A stretch of DNA of 64,000 nucleotides, from NCBI GenBank assembly GCA_963921195.1, contig OY992540.1, positions 41,377,890 to 41,441,889 on the forward strand, in the 5' to 3' direction. This document shows, piece by piece, positions 45,606-56,876 of this stretch. The notes below the pieces were generated by a model. It had not been told where the DNA came from and did no database searches. It saw only the letters and a program-made list of their open reading frames with translations. This stretch comes from Pegoplata infirma (Eukaryota; Arthropoda; Insecta; Diptera; Anthomyiidae). The translations under genes and the position numbers were made by a program. Numbering within the stretch: position 1 is the stretch's first letter; each line of letters opens with the position of its first letter.

Positions 45606-46947
45606 CAGGGCTGCCATATTTGCCGATTAATCGGCATTTTGCCGATTTTTTGCCTCAAAATTATCAAAGTGCCGATTTGCCGATTTTTTGATCAACTCTA
45701 AAAACACTGCCACTTTTTATACCCACCCCTTAGTTGATAAGTAGACAGTGTTGCCACCAGTGAATCAAAAAATTATTCAGGAGTTTGTCCAAAATTATCC
45801 AAAATCCCAAAAATTATCCAAAAAAAAAAATCAAAAACGATTTTTTAACAAAAGTGGTTGATTTAAATTCAATTTAAAGAATATATGAAATTAGTTTTTC
45901 AAATAAAAATCATACATTTTGTACTGTTTAGAATAAAAAATATTTTATAAAATTAGAATTACTGGATCTTTTTCCAGTTATTTTTTTAATTTTTTTTGTG
46001 GGCTCAAAATTTGTACCCCATTTTTTTCAATGCCTTTGTAAAAAGAATTGAAGCGACAGTATTTGAAGATAATTTATTTCTTAAATCGTTTTTTGTTTTC
46101 TTTAATTTACTAAAAACTCTCTCTACTGATGAATTAGAAAATGGAAGAATCATAAGAAATTTAAAAACAACTTCTAAATTTAGAAAAAGATTTCACCAGC
46201 ACAATTTGTAATTTTGAAAACTTTTGCCCAATAAGTTTGGACATACAAATAATCAAACAGATCAGATTTTTTGTGATCCAATAGGGCTTAGTTCATATAA
46301 TTTGAAAAGCTCCAAATTTAAAAGGTATTGCCAAAACTAACAACAAAGTGCTGTCAAATAAGAAGTAAATAAAAAAATCGACAACTTAAATAAAAATAAA
46401 AATTTAATTATATTTTGTCCACGTAAAACTTTAAATTGCAAAAATTATCCACAAATTATCCAAAAATGTAATTATCCTAAGAGTATCCAAAAAATTTTAA
46501 ATTATCCATTTTTTGGATAATTATCCAAGAAGTGGCAACACTGTAAGTAGATTTATGTATATAAGTTTGTCATTCCGTTTGTAACACCAGGAAATATCGT
46601 GCTAGGACCTCACAAGTGAACATACTCATGGCCCTCCATCGATTTTAAGTCAATCTAACGATGTCCGTCCGTCTGTCTGTAGAAAACACAGCATGTTCAT
46701 TAGAGTGGAGTGTTTTTTTATTTTACTTGTCGCAGGGGTCAGAACTGTTGTCTTTTAGGGTCAATATCAACACAAACAGATATTGAACCTTTTAGGAAAC
46801 GTGTTCGGTTTTATTTTTTACCTAAAATCGGAAAGATCTAAAAAAAGTAAAAAAAATATATTTTTAATTTTTTTTTTTTAAATATAATGCCGATTTTTTT
46901 TTGTTGAAAATATGCCGATTTTTCATCAAAATCATCTGGCACTCCTG
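45606..46947. mobile_element. hAT-like element inserted in LINE copy B, GCCGATTTT-rich
   Basis: Flanked by the exact duplication GATGGAGA (45598-45605, 46948-46955), which lies in the LINE codons for VMES. Ends CAGGGCTGCCA and TGGCACTCCTG (9 of 11 inverted). Subterminal TTGCCGATTAATCGGCATTT and TGCCGATTTTT words at both ends. Contains a DINE-A 5' fragment (TATACCCACCCC at 45718, resuming 46552 to about 46720 with GTCCGTCCGTCTGTCTG), itself split by 45746-46543. Confidence 0.88.
45746..46543. mobile_element. hAT-like element nested in DINE-A in the hAT at 45606
   Basis: 798 bp with perfect 12-bp ends CAGTGTTGCCAC and GTGGCAACACTG, flanked by the exact duplication TAAGTAGA (45738-45745, 46544-46551). 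Subterminal AAATTATCCAAAA words: at least five at the left end (45775-45830) and six at the right (46440-46530). An open frame 45996-46211 (starts MWAQNLYPIFFNAFVKRI) shows no domain I can name; it could be a transposase scrap. Confidence 0.9.
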
Positions 46948-48381
46948 GATGGAGAGCATGGTAAATTGCCATCTTGTTAGGTATCTTGTGGCTAACTTAC
47001 TTTTAAACGATCGACATTATGGTTTTCGAAGAACTCGTTCTACTGGAGATCTGATGACGTTTCTTTCGGAACGTTAGAGTCGTTCGATCCACCATTTTGG
47101 TGAGAGTAAGGTGGTTGCTCTGGATATTTCCAAGGCGTTTGATTGTGTGTGGCACGGTGCGCTCATTTCTAAGCTTAATGCGTTTGGTGTTGGTAATGAC
47201 TTCTCTCGATTTATTTCGAGTTTTCTCAGGGATCGATCTATACGTGTTGTTATAGATGGTTTCTCATCAGATGAGTTTCAGCTTCAATCAGGGGTACCGC
47301 AAGATTCTGTTCTTTCGACTACCCTATTTCTTATTTTTCTTAACGACCTTCTAAGTCAAACTTCAAATCCTATCTACTCTTTTGCAGATGACAGCAACAG
47401 TTGCCATTTATTTTCCCTTGATCGTAGGCCAAGCCTTGTTAAGGTTGAAGACAAAAGGCAGATTATGAATGACACACTCAATCTGGAACTGTCGACAATG
47501 AGTGGGGTTTTGCGAATGGGGTCAAGTTTAATGCACGCAAGACTTTATGTTGTATGTTGACCCACAGGAATGTGGAACCAACAGCGTCATCTGCACATAA
47601 TTGTGGTATAGGTATCGAGGAATCGGACACTCTTGATGTTCTGGGCATGAAAATTCAGTGTAATGTCCGTTGGAATAAGCACGTTTTTCAAGTGTCGAAA
47701 GAAGCATTCAAGTGTCTGGGTTTTTTAAACCAGTGTAAGAAGTACTTCACCTCATCCAATCTCCTAACTATTTATACCACCTACATCCGACCGAAGATGG
47801 AATACAACTCCCATAAATGGGCAGGGGCTTCTAAGTCTATTTTGGAGCTTCTGGACCGTGTGCAAAGGAGGGCGCTGATGCTTATCATTAACAATAGAGT
47901 ATCCAACACTATTGACTTACAGGAGCATCGTCGGAATGTGGGTTGTGTGACTCTGTTCTATCGATATTACCATGGAAATTGTTCTGCTGAGATAAGTGAA
48001 CTTATCCCTAGAGCCAGAGTTGTGTTCTATCGATATTGCCATGGAAAGTGTTCTGCTGAGATAAGTGAACTTGTCCCTAGAGCCCAAGTTTTTGTTCGCA
48101 ACACTTGGTTGTCTAGTAGATCACATCCATTTGTTGTCGATTTTCCAGTTGATCGCACATCGGATTACAGAGATGGTTCGTTTATCAGTCGTACTAGCCG
48201 TATGTGGAATAATCTCCCCTCGGAGGTCTTCCCAGCTTCTTTCGATGTAGATAAATTCAAGTCAAATATTCACAAACACTACTCCCTTTTTCCCCCTCCT
48301 CACAACCTATTTTACTGATATCAACACAATACACTGCATTAGTAGAGGCATCCCCTGAGTGTTAGTTCAACGGAAAAAAAA

Positions 48382-48778
48382 TGTCGATCGTCAAATTCCT
48401 TGAATCATACAAAAAGTAATTTTAACAAAATTTACAACAATAATTTACATTAAACTCAAAATCATATGCATACAAATTTTAGTATTAAACAAAATTATAT
48501 AATGCAATTAATTGATAATTCAAATCACATAAATCTTATTGTCACACTACCTGAGCCAAGTGATACAAAAAGTAAAAAAAAAAAAACAGTTGAACAGTAA
48601 AATCTCGATTATTAGAAAATAGACCAAAACCGTCGAAGGTTTTCGAAAACTTAACTCCAGTTAATTTTTTATGGCCCACCGAAGTTTTTAATATGTTTCA
48701 GAGTTTTTAATATATTTGATTTGTTCGCGTTGGATTTTACATAATTTGACAATCGGTCAAAAAAATGCGCCTGTCAAT
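48382..48778. other. Non-coding spacer
   Basis: AT-rich; nothing recognised before the mariner remnant. Confidence 0.4.
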
Positions 48779-49093
48779 TGGTCGCAAGAAATGCTCAAAA
48801 ATTTTTCAAAAAACGATCGCGGTGCTTTAAAACACGCATCGTGGATCTACGCCTATGAGCCTTAAAGTAAATAGCAGTCGACTGTATGGCTTTACCAAGA
48901 CGGTCAAGAACCAACAAAAGTCATTCGGGATCAAAGCACTTCAAAGCAAATGGTCGCCTGTTTTTTGGAAAATCTGGACCTGTCTCAATCGTACCATTGC
49001 ACTGTGGCCGAAATCATTGATTTAGCGGCGATTAAGTCAAAATTAAAAAATTAAGATCGATAAATGTTTTTGCACTGCATCGTTTACCTATCC

Positions 49094-49370
49094 CAGTCGG
49101 CAAAAAATATCACACCTGACATACTGTTGACTCTCCCTTTATAAAATTGCTGACATCTTCATACAATTTTTCAAAATGTCATCAATGACATGTCAGCAAT
49201 TGGTCAGCGGTTGTTGAAACGAATTGTTAGTGGCCACCGATACTGGTGGACACTACTGACCAACTCCTGACACGTCATTGATGACATTTTGAAAAATTGT
49301 ATGAAGATGTCAGCGATTTCATAATGGGAGAGTCAGCAGTATGTCAGGTGTGATTTTATTGTGCCAACTG
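49094..49370. mobile_element. 277-bp MITE, CAGTCGGCA ends
   Basis: Ends CAGTCGGCA and TGCCAACTG; arms of about 120 bp pair through TATCACACCTGACATACTG, GACTCTCCC and TTGTATGAAGATGTCAGC. No target duplication identified. The ends resemble those of the 52594-56289 element (CCCAGTTGGCA). Confidence 0.7.
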
Positions 49371-49795
49371 AGATACTTTACAGAAAAAAATTACGTTTTT
49401 ACTTTTGTTTTGCTTTCAATATTCGCACAGCTGTAAGCTGTCAAATATACATTTTCTGCAGCAAGTGTATTAAAGGAATTTGGGACCTAATTACTCAGTG
49501 AGTTTTTTCTGACACTTTTAAGTCAATTGTTTATACATTTTGAACCAAAAAGTTTTAATTGAAAGTAAAAGGTATGTTTTAACTAAAAAATAAATGTTTG
49601 TGGCCTGTGTGTATCTAGTTTATTATTAGTGCATTATAGAAGTTGACATTTGTGATATAAACTATAGTTTCATGAACTGCAACTTTTGAAATTCGAACGT
49701 ATTCGGTCCAATTCCTGTTTTGTTTATTATTTTGGGTTATTTTTGTTGTGACGTTTCAGTATGGCTTGCTAGTTCGCGCAAGTTGTTCGGTTTTT

Positions 49796-50890
49796 TAGAG
49801 TCCATTTGCCTGTCCAAATAAACAAAATAAATGCGATACAGACCACAATTTCAATCGATTTGGCTAAAATTTGAAATTTAAGAACAAAACCTATTAAATT
49901 TTTGACAAAATCGGTCCATGTTATCCCATAGCCCCCATGTTAATTTCCCCTTCCAGTTTTACTAAAAAGCCCTAACAATGGTATTTTAACAAATATCCTC
50001 TTGAAATTCGACTGGTAAATGTTTTTTGTAGCCATAAATAACACCGCTCTACAAATCTGAGGTTTGTCGCTTAGTTTTGAATGAACCCAAGAAAATTTCA
50101 AAGGTTTTGGTCTCCCGAGTCCAAAACCGTCACTCAAATTTTTCTATCTCGTCACAATTTTGAGCAAATCGCGGTTAAAGTGTCAAAAAAGGCCCATTTT
50201 AGCCATTTAAGATAAGATTCTGACATGCGAATGACTTGATATTAAGCTCATTCGAAAGTGCGTAATTTTCTCTTTAAGACAAAATCAAATTTTCTTGGAA
50301 TTTAATTTTTTATAATGGTGAAAAAATCATTAGCCACAAGTGTTTTAAATCTAATATTTAAGTATGTATTTGTATGGAAATTTGTTAAGAAACACTGTGT
50401 AAATAAACTAAATATTTAAAAAAATGGAAGGTTTTTTGTAAATAATTTTTTTACCATTTTAAAAAATTAAATTCCAAGAACATTTTATCTTGTTTTATAA
50501 AGAAAATTATATACTTTTGAATGAGCTTAATACCAAGTCAATCGCATATCAGGATCTTATATTATAAGCTTTCAAAAAGGGTCCAAAATGGCCTTTTTCG
50601 GCACTTTAACCACGAATAACTCAAAATCCTGATGTGATAGACATATTTGGGTCGCATATTTGGAATCAGCGCAACAAACACTACCTAAATCACTTACCAG
50701 AATCCAATACGCATTTTCATGTTGAGCTGTGTAATCACTCTAAATTTTAACGAAATCGGAACATTTTAACTTCTAGTCCTCATACAGACCACCCTCCCGA
50801 TATTCACATAAATTTCCCAAAATACATAAAAACACTGAAATAAATAAATATGGTTAAAAATTAAATTCTTTATAAGTTTTATAATCACAA
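49796..50890 (+). mobile_element. DINE-B copy interrupted by a PIF-like MITE
   Basis: GTCCATTTGCCTGTCC, GCGATACAGACCACAATTTC, AAAATCGGTCCATGTT and ATAGCCCCCATG before the insertion; CCTCATACAGACCACCCTCC and CGATATTCACATAAATT after it. The 5' terminal hairpin and the 3' end are missing. Confidence 0.6.
50042..50731. mobile_element. PIF/Harbinger-like MITE, copy 1
   Basis: 690 bp, ends CACCGCTCTACA and TGTTGAGCTGTG, flanked by TAA (50039-50041, 50732-50734). Arms pair imperfectly over about 260 bp (ATTTTCTCTTTAAGACAAAA; TAAAGTGTCAAAAAAGGCCC). The TWA duplication is the PIF/Harbinger preference. Copy 2 at 52882 has TTA. Confidence 0.75.
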
Positions 50891-51376
50891 ATATGCATTG
50901 GGCTTTATTATTTTACATTTCCGAATTAAGCGCCGCTAGATTTGATGTTTCGGCCACTGTGCATTGGTGCAATGTAGAACGGTCAATTCCAAACGATACA
51001 CAACCATTTGTTTGCCAGAAGTCTTCGAAGAAATAATAAATGAAGTCTTTAGCCGCCAAAGACGGATCATTCTCTATCACGTCAATGCGAGTTTGCACAC
51101 ATCGGCTCAGACAAGGAACTTTTTGAGCATTCAAAACGTCGAATTAATGAGTCATTCGCCGTAAAGTCCTGATTTGGCACCTGATTTTAATACCCGAACA
51201 TAAAAAAATAAATTTCGAGATCAACGTTTTTCGACGCCTAATAAAGCGGTTGATGCGTTAAAAATTCAGGTTTTGGAGGTACCACAGTCAATGCAAATAG
51301 CATTCGTACGTAAAAACGTTATGAGTAAGTGTGTTGTCAAAAATGTCAAACTTTACTATAGAAACGTCAGTTGCCA

Positions 51377-52290
51377 GATGGCAGCACTAGATGGTTGCCC
51401 AATACCGAAATATAAAAGGCAACAACCATCGTATTCATCTGTTACCATTAAAAGTTTAATCGAAATTTTACTGTATGTACTCTATTTTTACTGATTTTAT
51501 ACCTCGAACTGAGAAGACTATCAAGTAGTTATAGTCATTAAACAAAGTATGTCTGGGTTAATAAATGCAAAAAATAACAAAACAAAAACATTATGAAATG
51601 AAAATGAAATCTTACAAATATAATAAGGATTTATAAAATATTGCGGCGGACAGTAAACCAAAAAACAAAAACCCAACCTACACTTTGAAATCACGTAGTA
51701 TTGTATATCATTTATTACTGTTTCGCCGCCGTTGTTTTTTTAATTTTTTTTATACTGATAGCCGTACGTTGCATATGAGAGAAGATAGTTGAAGCATGAC
51801 ACATATTTGTAAAAATTTTTGTAATTTGTTTTTTCATTTAGTTGACATAATGTCCAAGAAAATATATTGCAATTAGTAACATAAAACAAGTGATAATATA
51901 TTACTTAAGTTATGAAGGATGACTCAGCAAGGCAAATGAAGTTAAAGACTTATTTTGTGTAAATCCCAAGTTATGAAGTTGATAGTAGTATTATTTTTCC
52001 AAAGAACTTTAAAAGAGAAAAAAGAAATGAGTATTACTATGATAATTTTGTTTGTTTTTTATGTTTTACTAAAGTTGACCCCTATGTACACCATAGCGTT
52101 AATGTGCGAAAAGGTGTGTCACGCTTGAATGACGTCGTGTTGTTTGTAATGTAGCACAGACAGACAAGACAGTAAGACAATTAAAAAGTGTGTGTGTGTA
52201 ATAAACGATAATGGGAAAACGTTAACATAACCTTTTAGCCTCTTTACGAAATCACTTACAAAAATATATTGAAATTTGAAAAAAAAAACA
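51377..52290. other. Non-coding region
   Basis: No repeat or gene recognised; one short GTGTGTGTGTAATAA run near 52191. Confidence 0.4.
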
Positions 52291-52590
52291 AACAAGTAGA
52301 AAAGTTAAATTTGAATTGGCCATATCTAAAAGTACCCTTCACAATGCTCTTTTTAAGTAACAAATAAATTGTTTAAGCATTTTGGTTAGATATACATTAT
52401 GTTGAGACACTTTTGAAAAAAAAAAAAAAATTTTTTTGAGTGTAATTTTTTTTGTGTGTAAAATTTTTTTTTGAGTGTAAAATTTTTTTTTTTTTTTTGA
52501 GTGTCAAATTTTTTTTTTTTTTTTGAGTGTAAAAACTTTTTTTAATTGACCAAAATACTTCATTAAATATTTTTGTTGCTTATTAATCAC
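52291..52590 (-). mobile_element. DINE-A 3' part
   Basis: Plus-strand AACAAGTAGAAAAGTTAAAT, TACCCTTCACAATGCTC and TTTTTTTGAGTGTAAAA tandem tract are the reversed family-A 3' end (compare 26611-26900). It breaks off at 52587, where the nested block begins. Confidence 0.6.
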
Positions 52591-52881
52591 ACCCGCCCAG
52601 TTGGCAATGTCCTCGAGCCATCCTCAGTAGCGGCGCGGTGACATGTCAGAGTCACTGCTGACATCCACAAGACATCTCTATGTACTGAGTTGAGGACAGT
52701 TTTATATAAATTTTCAAAATGTCCTCACTCAAAGTCAGCAGTAGTAAGGGCATGCTGTCCTGCTGGGAACATGTCACCTAAGACTTCCTTGGGGAAATGT
52801 CCGACGTAGGTCATACGAAAATATAAAAAAATTTCGTATTTCCATTAGTTTTTACTTTTATCCATTTTCCTTTACAAATTA

Positions 52882-55844
52882 CACCGCTCTACAAATCTTA
52901 TGTTTGTCGCTGCGTGTTGGATGAAACCACAAAAAGTTGATAGGGTTTGGTGCCCCGATTCCAAAACGGTCACTCAAATTTTTCTATCACGTCACAATTT
53001 TGAGAAAATCGCGGTTAAAGTGTCAAAAAATGCCCATTTTGACCATTTTTGAACGCCTATAAAATAAGATCCTAACATGCAAATGACTTGGTATCAAGCT
53101 CATTCGAAAGTGTGTAATTTTCTCTTTCAGACAAGATCAAATCTTCTTGAAATTTAATTTTCTAAAATGGTAAAAAAATCATTAGCCACAAGTGCTTTAA
53201 ATCTAAAATTTACGTATGAATTTGTATGGAAATTTGTTAAAAAACACTTAGGAAATTCACATGGGTATCGTATTTGTTGTATATGTTGTATGTCCTATCT
53301 AAAACCAGGGTTGGTAAAAATTATTTATCGCTCATTTGATAATTTTCTCTTAGATTCTCTTCTTGTTAGCATACTTGCAAATAGCACACAAAACAGAGGT
53401 ATAAATGTTGTATCGTCATATCGTGTAAGGGTCATTATTAGTGAAATCAATCATGAATATTCTTGACCCCCTCCGATATTGATGAAATTTGGTAAAGTTT
53501 TTAAACTACGTAAAAAACTAACAAATGCAAATTTTCAGCCCTCAAAGTCAACAGGGGCCGAAGATACGGAGGGTCAAAATTTCCCCCAAAATCTCCCAGT
53601 CGCGACACTTTACACCGTAAAAACTTAATATCGTTGGTTCTATTATAGCTAGAAAGCCCATTTTTGGTTTGTTTTGAAGCTCATAATATGCTCTATAAGA
53701 CCTACCATAACCAAAAAATTTTCAAAAAAAAATAAGGGTTACCTCCCTTATTTTAAGGTCGTGATAAAGGGAGGAGAAAATGGGGATGATGGTATCCCCC
53801 GATTTTTTTTTTACTTGATAATCTTATAGAGAAAGTCCTAAAGAATATGTTCTAAAATTTTTAAGTTGGGACAACAATGGGATCACTCAAAATCAAAATT
53901 TTTCACAATTTCCCCTAAAATCTCCAAATCGCAACACTCTTGAACCTTAAAAATTTAATATCATATGTGCTATTGTAGCTACAGAGTCCATTTTTGTTTT
54001 TTTTTAAAGCTTATAGTACGCTCTACAATACCTACCTTAACCAAAAAATTTTAGAAAAAAAGGAAGGGTGCTCCCCTTATTTAAAGGTCGTGGCAAAGGG
54101 TGGAGGAAATGGGGGGAAAGCATCCCCCGATTTTTTTTTTTACTTGGTATTCTCAAAGTGCAAGTCCTAATGAACATATCCTAAAATTTTTATGTTGGGA
54201 CAACAATCAGATCGACCAAAATCAAAATTTTTCACAATTTCCCTTAAAATCTCCAAATCGCGACACTCTTGCCCATTACAAATTTAATATCGTGGACTGT
54301 ATTGTAGCTACAGAGTCCATTTTTGGTTTGTTTTAAAGCTCTTAATATGCCCTACAATATTACTATTACAAAAAAAAAATAAAAAAATTAGGGGTGCCTC
54401 TTGTATTAAAAGATCGTGGCAAGGGGTGGGGGAAATCGGGGGATAGTATCCCACAATTTTTTTTTACCTTTTTTTTTTAAAAAAGAGTAAGTTCTAGAGA
54501 GCATATTCTGAAATTTTTATCTTGGGACTCCAATGGGAGGCGCAAGAATGTCGCGATTTGATGATTTTGGGGGAAAATTTTGAAAAATCTTGATTTTGGT
54601 CGATCCCATTGTTGTCCCAACATAAAAATTGTAGACTATGTTCACTAGGACTTGCACTTTGAGAATCCCAAGTAAAAAAAAAAAATCGGGGGATACTTTC
54701 CCCCCATTTCCTCCACCCTTTGCCACGACTTTCAAATAAGGGGGGCACCAATTCCTTTTTTTGGAAAATTTTTTGGTTTTGGTATGTCTTGTAGAGACAT
54801 GTATTATAAGCTTTAAAACAAAAAAAATTGGCTCTGTAGCTACAAAAGCACTTATGATATTAAATTTTTAAGGTTAAAGAGTGTTGCGATTTGGAGATTT
54901 TGGGGGAAAATTGTGAAAAATTTTGATTTTGAGCGATCCCATTGTTGTCCCAACTTAAAAATTTTAGAATACATTCCTTAGGACTTTCTCTATAAGATTA
55001 TCAAGTAAAAAAAAAATCGGGGGATACCATCCTCCCCATTTTCTCCTCCGTATATCTCGACCTTAAAATAAGGGAGGTAACCCTTATTTTTTTCGCAAAT
55101 TTTTTGGTTATGGTAGGTCTTGTAGAGCATATTATGAGCTTCAAAACAAAAAAAAAATGGGCTTTCTAGCTATAATAGAACCAACGATATTAAGTTTTTA
55201 CGGTGCAAAGTGTCGCGACTGGGAGATTTTGGGGGAAATTTTGACCCTCCGTGTTTTCGCCCACTGTTTACTTAGAGGGCTGAAAATAAGTGAGCATTAG
55301 TTTATCACTTAGTGTTACAACTAAACCAAATTTCATCAAAATCGGAGGGGGTCACGAAAATTTTTAGCTATTTTTGATTGATTTCACTAAGACTGACCCG
55401 TAAGTGTCGTATTATTAATTTAAAGTTTAACCAACCCTGTTTTTAGATAGGACATACAACATACAACACCAAATACAATACCCATGTGAATTCCCTAACT
55501 GTGTAAATAAACTAAATATTGAAAAAAATGGAAGTTATTTTGCTAATGATTTTTTTACCATTTTAGAAAATTAAATTTTTAGAACATTTTATCTTATCTT
55601 CAAGAGAAAATTACAGGCTTTCGAACGATCTTGATACCAAGTCATTTGCATGTCAGGATCTTATTTTTTAAGCTTTTAAAAAGGGTAAAAAATGCCCTTT
55701 TTCGGCACTTTAACCGCGAATTACTGAATTACTCAAAACTCCTGACGTGATAGACAAATTTGGGCTCCGGATTTGGAATCAGCGCAACAGACACTATCCA
55801 AATCACTAACCAGAATCCAATACGCACTTTCTTGTTGAGCTGTG
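52882..55844. mobile_element. PIF/Harbinger-like MITE, copy 2, split by a giant palindrome
   Basis: Ends CACCGCTCTACA and TGTTGAGCTGTG flanked by TTA (52879-52881, 55845-55847). About 710 bp of its own, closely matching 50042-50731 on both sides of the inserted palindrome (TTGTTAAAAAACAC then TGTGTAAATAAAC). Confidence 0.8.
53249..55497. mobile_element. 2,249-bp giant fold-back palindrome with tandem-repeat arms
   Basis: Ends TAGGAAATTCACATGGGTAT and the inverse of ATACCCATGTGAATTCCCTA (one mismatch in 20), flanked by ACT (53246-53248, 55498-55500). Copy 1 of the host (50042-50731) gives the empty site. Arms of about 1.1 kb meet near 54530. Each arm holds a unit of about 300 bp repeated two to three times (CCCCTAAAATCTCCAAATCG, ACCTACCATAACCAAAAAAT, AAAGGTCGTGGCAAAGG, CCCCCGATTTTTTTTT). 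Open frames on both strands here are by-products of the repeat. Confidence 0.85.
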
Positions 55845-56289
55845 TTATCTTTCTCATATTTAGAAAAAAATGTTCGTCTTTTTTAGTCCCAACTGGATAT
55901 GAACCGAGAACCTCCAGTTTATTAGTTCCACACTTAACTACTTGTTGCAAGCTTTATTTAAAAAATTGTTTGTCTATTTATTACTTTTATACTACTTGTT
56001 AGATTTTGATTTTATTTTAAATAAATCGATAACATTGCCATCTTTTTTTTCGAAATTGAAGAGTTGCCTAGATCTAAATTTTAAAATTCTAATTTAATAT
56101 ACTACTATTCTGAAGACATTTCCTTTTTGACGTCTTAGAGGAATTGTCCACACTCCTAAAGCAACCATACAGGGCTGTAAATGTTAGGACATGTCATCAA
56201 GAATTACCTATGGTTTGTCAGAACCTGAAGACATTTCCCTAAGGAATCACTATGTAAATTTCCTCAGTGACACATTTTCCAACTGGGCG

Positions 56290-56455
56290 TCTTCAATCAA
56301 GTTTAGGTTTTGTTAAAATGGTGACAAAATCGGGTAATGGGATTTCATTCCTCTTTATTTAGAACATTAAAAATCGTTAACACGAAAATTAAAGCTGACC
56401 CTGTTTCCGAGTAATTGCTAAATAATTACACTCTTCCCCAGCAGAAATTTTGCTG
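56290..56455. mobile_element. Left-arm fragment of the inverted-repeat family at 62906
   Basis: TTAAAATGGTGACAAAATCG, GGTAATGGGATTTCATTCC, AATCGTTAACACGAAAATT and AGCTGACCCTGTTTCCGAG match the arm of 62906-63628. Its first bases (CACACC) are at 52588-52593, left of the nested block. The right arm is missing. Confidence 0.65.
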
Positions 56456-56610
56456 AACGTTCAGCAGCTTTTGGAAGGGGAACTTGAGTAAAGGAGCGCA
56501 TCCAATTGCGCTGAATTCATGCATGATTCTCTAAGGCGATGTCCCACTTTAGAGCGCTAGTTGGATACACAGAAACAGCGCTCTTTAGATGCACTGAAAT
56601 CACGTGTCTT

Positions 56611-56770
56611 TAGAGCGCTGATTTAAGCAGAATAAAGATGCTGTAAATTCATGTATCTTTTTAGCGCTGATTTAAGCAGATTAAAGATGCAGTGAATTCA
56701 TGTATCTTTGTAGAGCTGATTTAAGCAGAATAAAGATGCTGTAAATTCATGTATCTTTTTAGCGCTGATT
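56611..56770. repeat. 49-bp tandem repeat, about 3.3 copies
   Basis: Unit AGCGCTGATTTAAGCAGAAT with AAAGATGCTGTAAATTCATG and TATCTTTTT. Three consecutive units differ at a few bases, and the fourth breaks off after AGCGCTGATTT. A looser upstream unit (AGAGCGCTAGTTGGATACAC) is at 56551. Confidence 0.8.
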
Positions 56771-56876
56771 TTTTAATAAAATTTGTATTTTCTAAAATTA
56801 AAGTTCTAAAATTAAAATGTAAAAATGAGATAAAAAACAAAAAATTTACCAATAAATGAAAAAATATTCAAAAGAA

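Larger units (their letters stand above)
44489..48381 (+). pseudogene. CR1-like LINE, copy B, longest copy, interrupted twice
   Basis: APE endonuclease: RIDFFNIRGLRANFFSVYAQ (44490), RPDVFALCETQ, YVRNYVVYQCLPHLG, LYFGFLYRSPNAG, SEIVVAGDFNVSG (45160), VNEPTRLTGVGSF, NLDHCTISAFF (45320). Linker KNFWSFVKSVKENASSFIST; then the hAT nest 45606-46947. RT resumes MVNCHLVRYLVANLLLNDRH, GFRRTRSTGDLMTFLSE, stop, KVVALDISKAFDCVWHGALI, YSFADDSNSCH (about 47390). C-terminal domain to FPPPHNLFY (48315). 3' end GGCATCCCCTGAGTG, TTAGTTCAACGG and an A run at 48374. A duplicated LFYRYYHGNCSAEISELIPR block (47955-48085) and several stops show decay. Confidence 0.82.
49000..50961. mobile_element. 1,962-bp inverted-repeat element interrupting mariner
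   Basis: Ends CACTGTGGCCGAAATCATTG and the inverse of ATGTTTCGGCCACTGTG, similar for about 40 bp to GCGGCG..TTAAG. Flanked by CATTG (48995-48999, 50962-50966); removing the element and one CATTG restores the mariner frame (IVPL-VQCRTVN). It contains the MITE 49094-49370, a DINE-B copy and a PIF-like MITE. The superfamily is not clear from a 5-bp duplication. Confidence 0.75.
48779..51376 (+). pseudogene. mariner transposase, decayed and split by insertion
   Basis: 5' part 48779-48999: WSQEMLKNFSKNDRGALKHA, SWIYAYEP, QSTVWLYQDGQEPTKVIRDQ, STSKQMVACFF, SIVPL. 3' part 50967-51370: VQCRTVNSKRYTTICLPEVF, RRIILYHVNASLHTSAQTRN, FLSIQNVELMSHSP, SPDLAPDF, a degraded middle, VLEVPQS and MSKCVVKN. These are the D,D34D mariner blocks; the second Asp (HHDNA in active proteins) reads YHVNA, so a catalytic residue is lost. 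The N-terminal third and terminal repeats were not found. Confidence 0.85.
52594..56289. mobile_element. CGCCCAGTTGG element, split by a PIF-like MITE
   Basis: Ends CGCCCAGTTGG and CCAACTGGGCG (11 bp perfect). Own sequence is 52594-52881 and 55848-56289, with GACATTTCCCTAAGGAA, GTCAGCAG and GACATGTC words; a fragment of the family lies at 59986-60090. The flanks CACACC and TCTTCAATCAAG join to give the start of the 62906-63628 family, which locates the insertion without a visible duplication. Confidence 0.7.

Noticed and set aside
54100..54751. Open frames on both strands inside the palindrome
   Set aside because: They fall in the mirrored 300-bp unit and read the same repeat on both strands.
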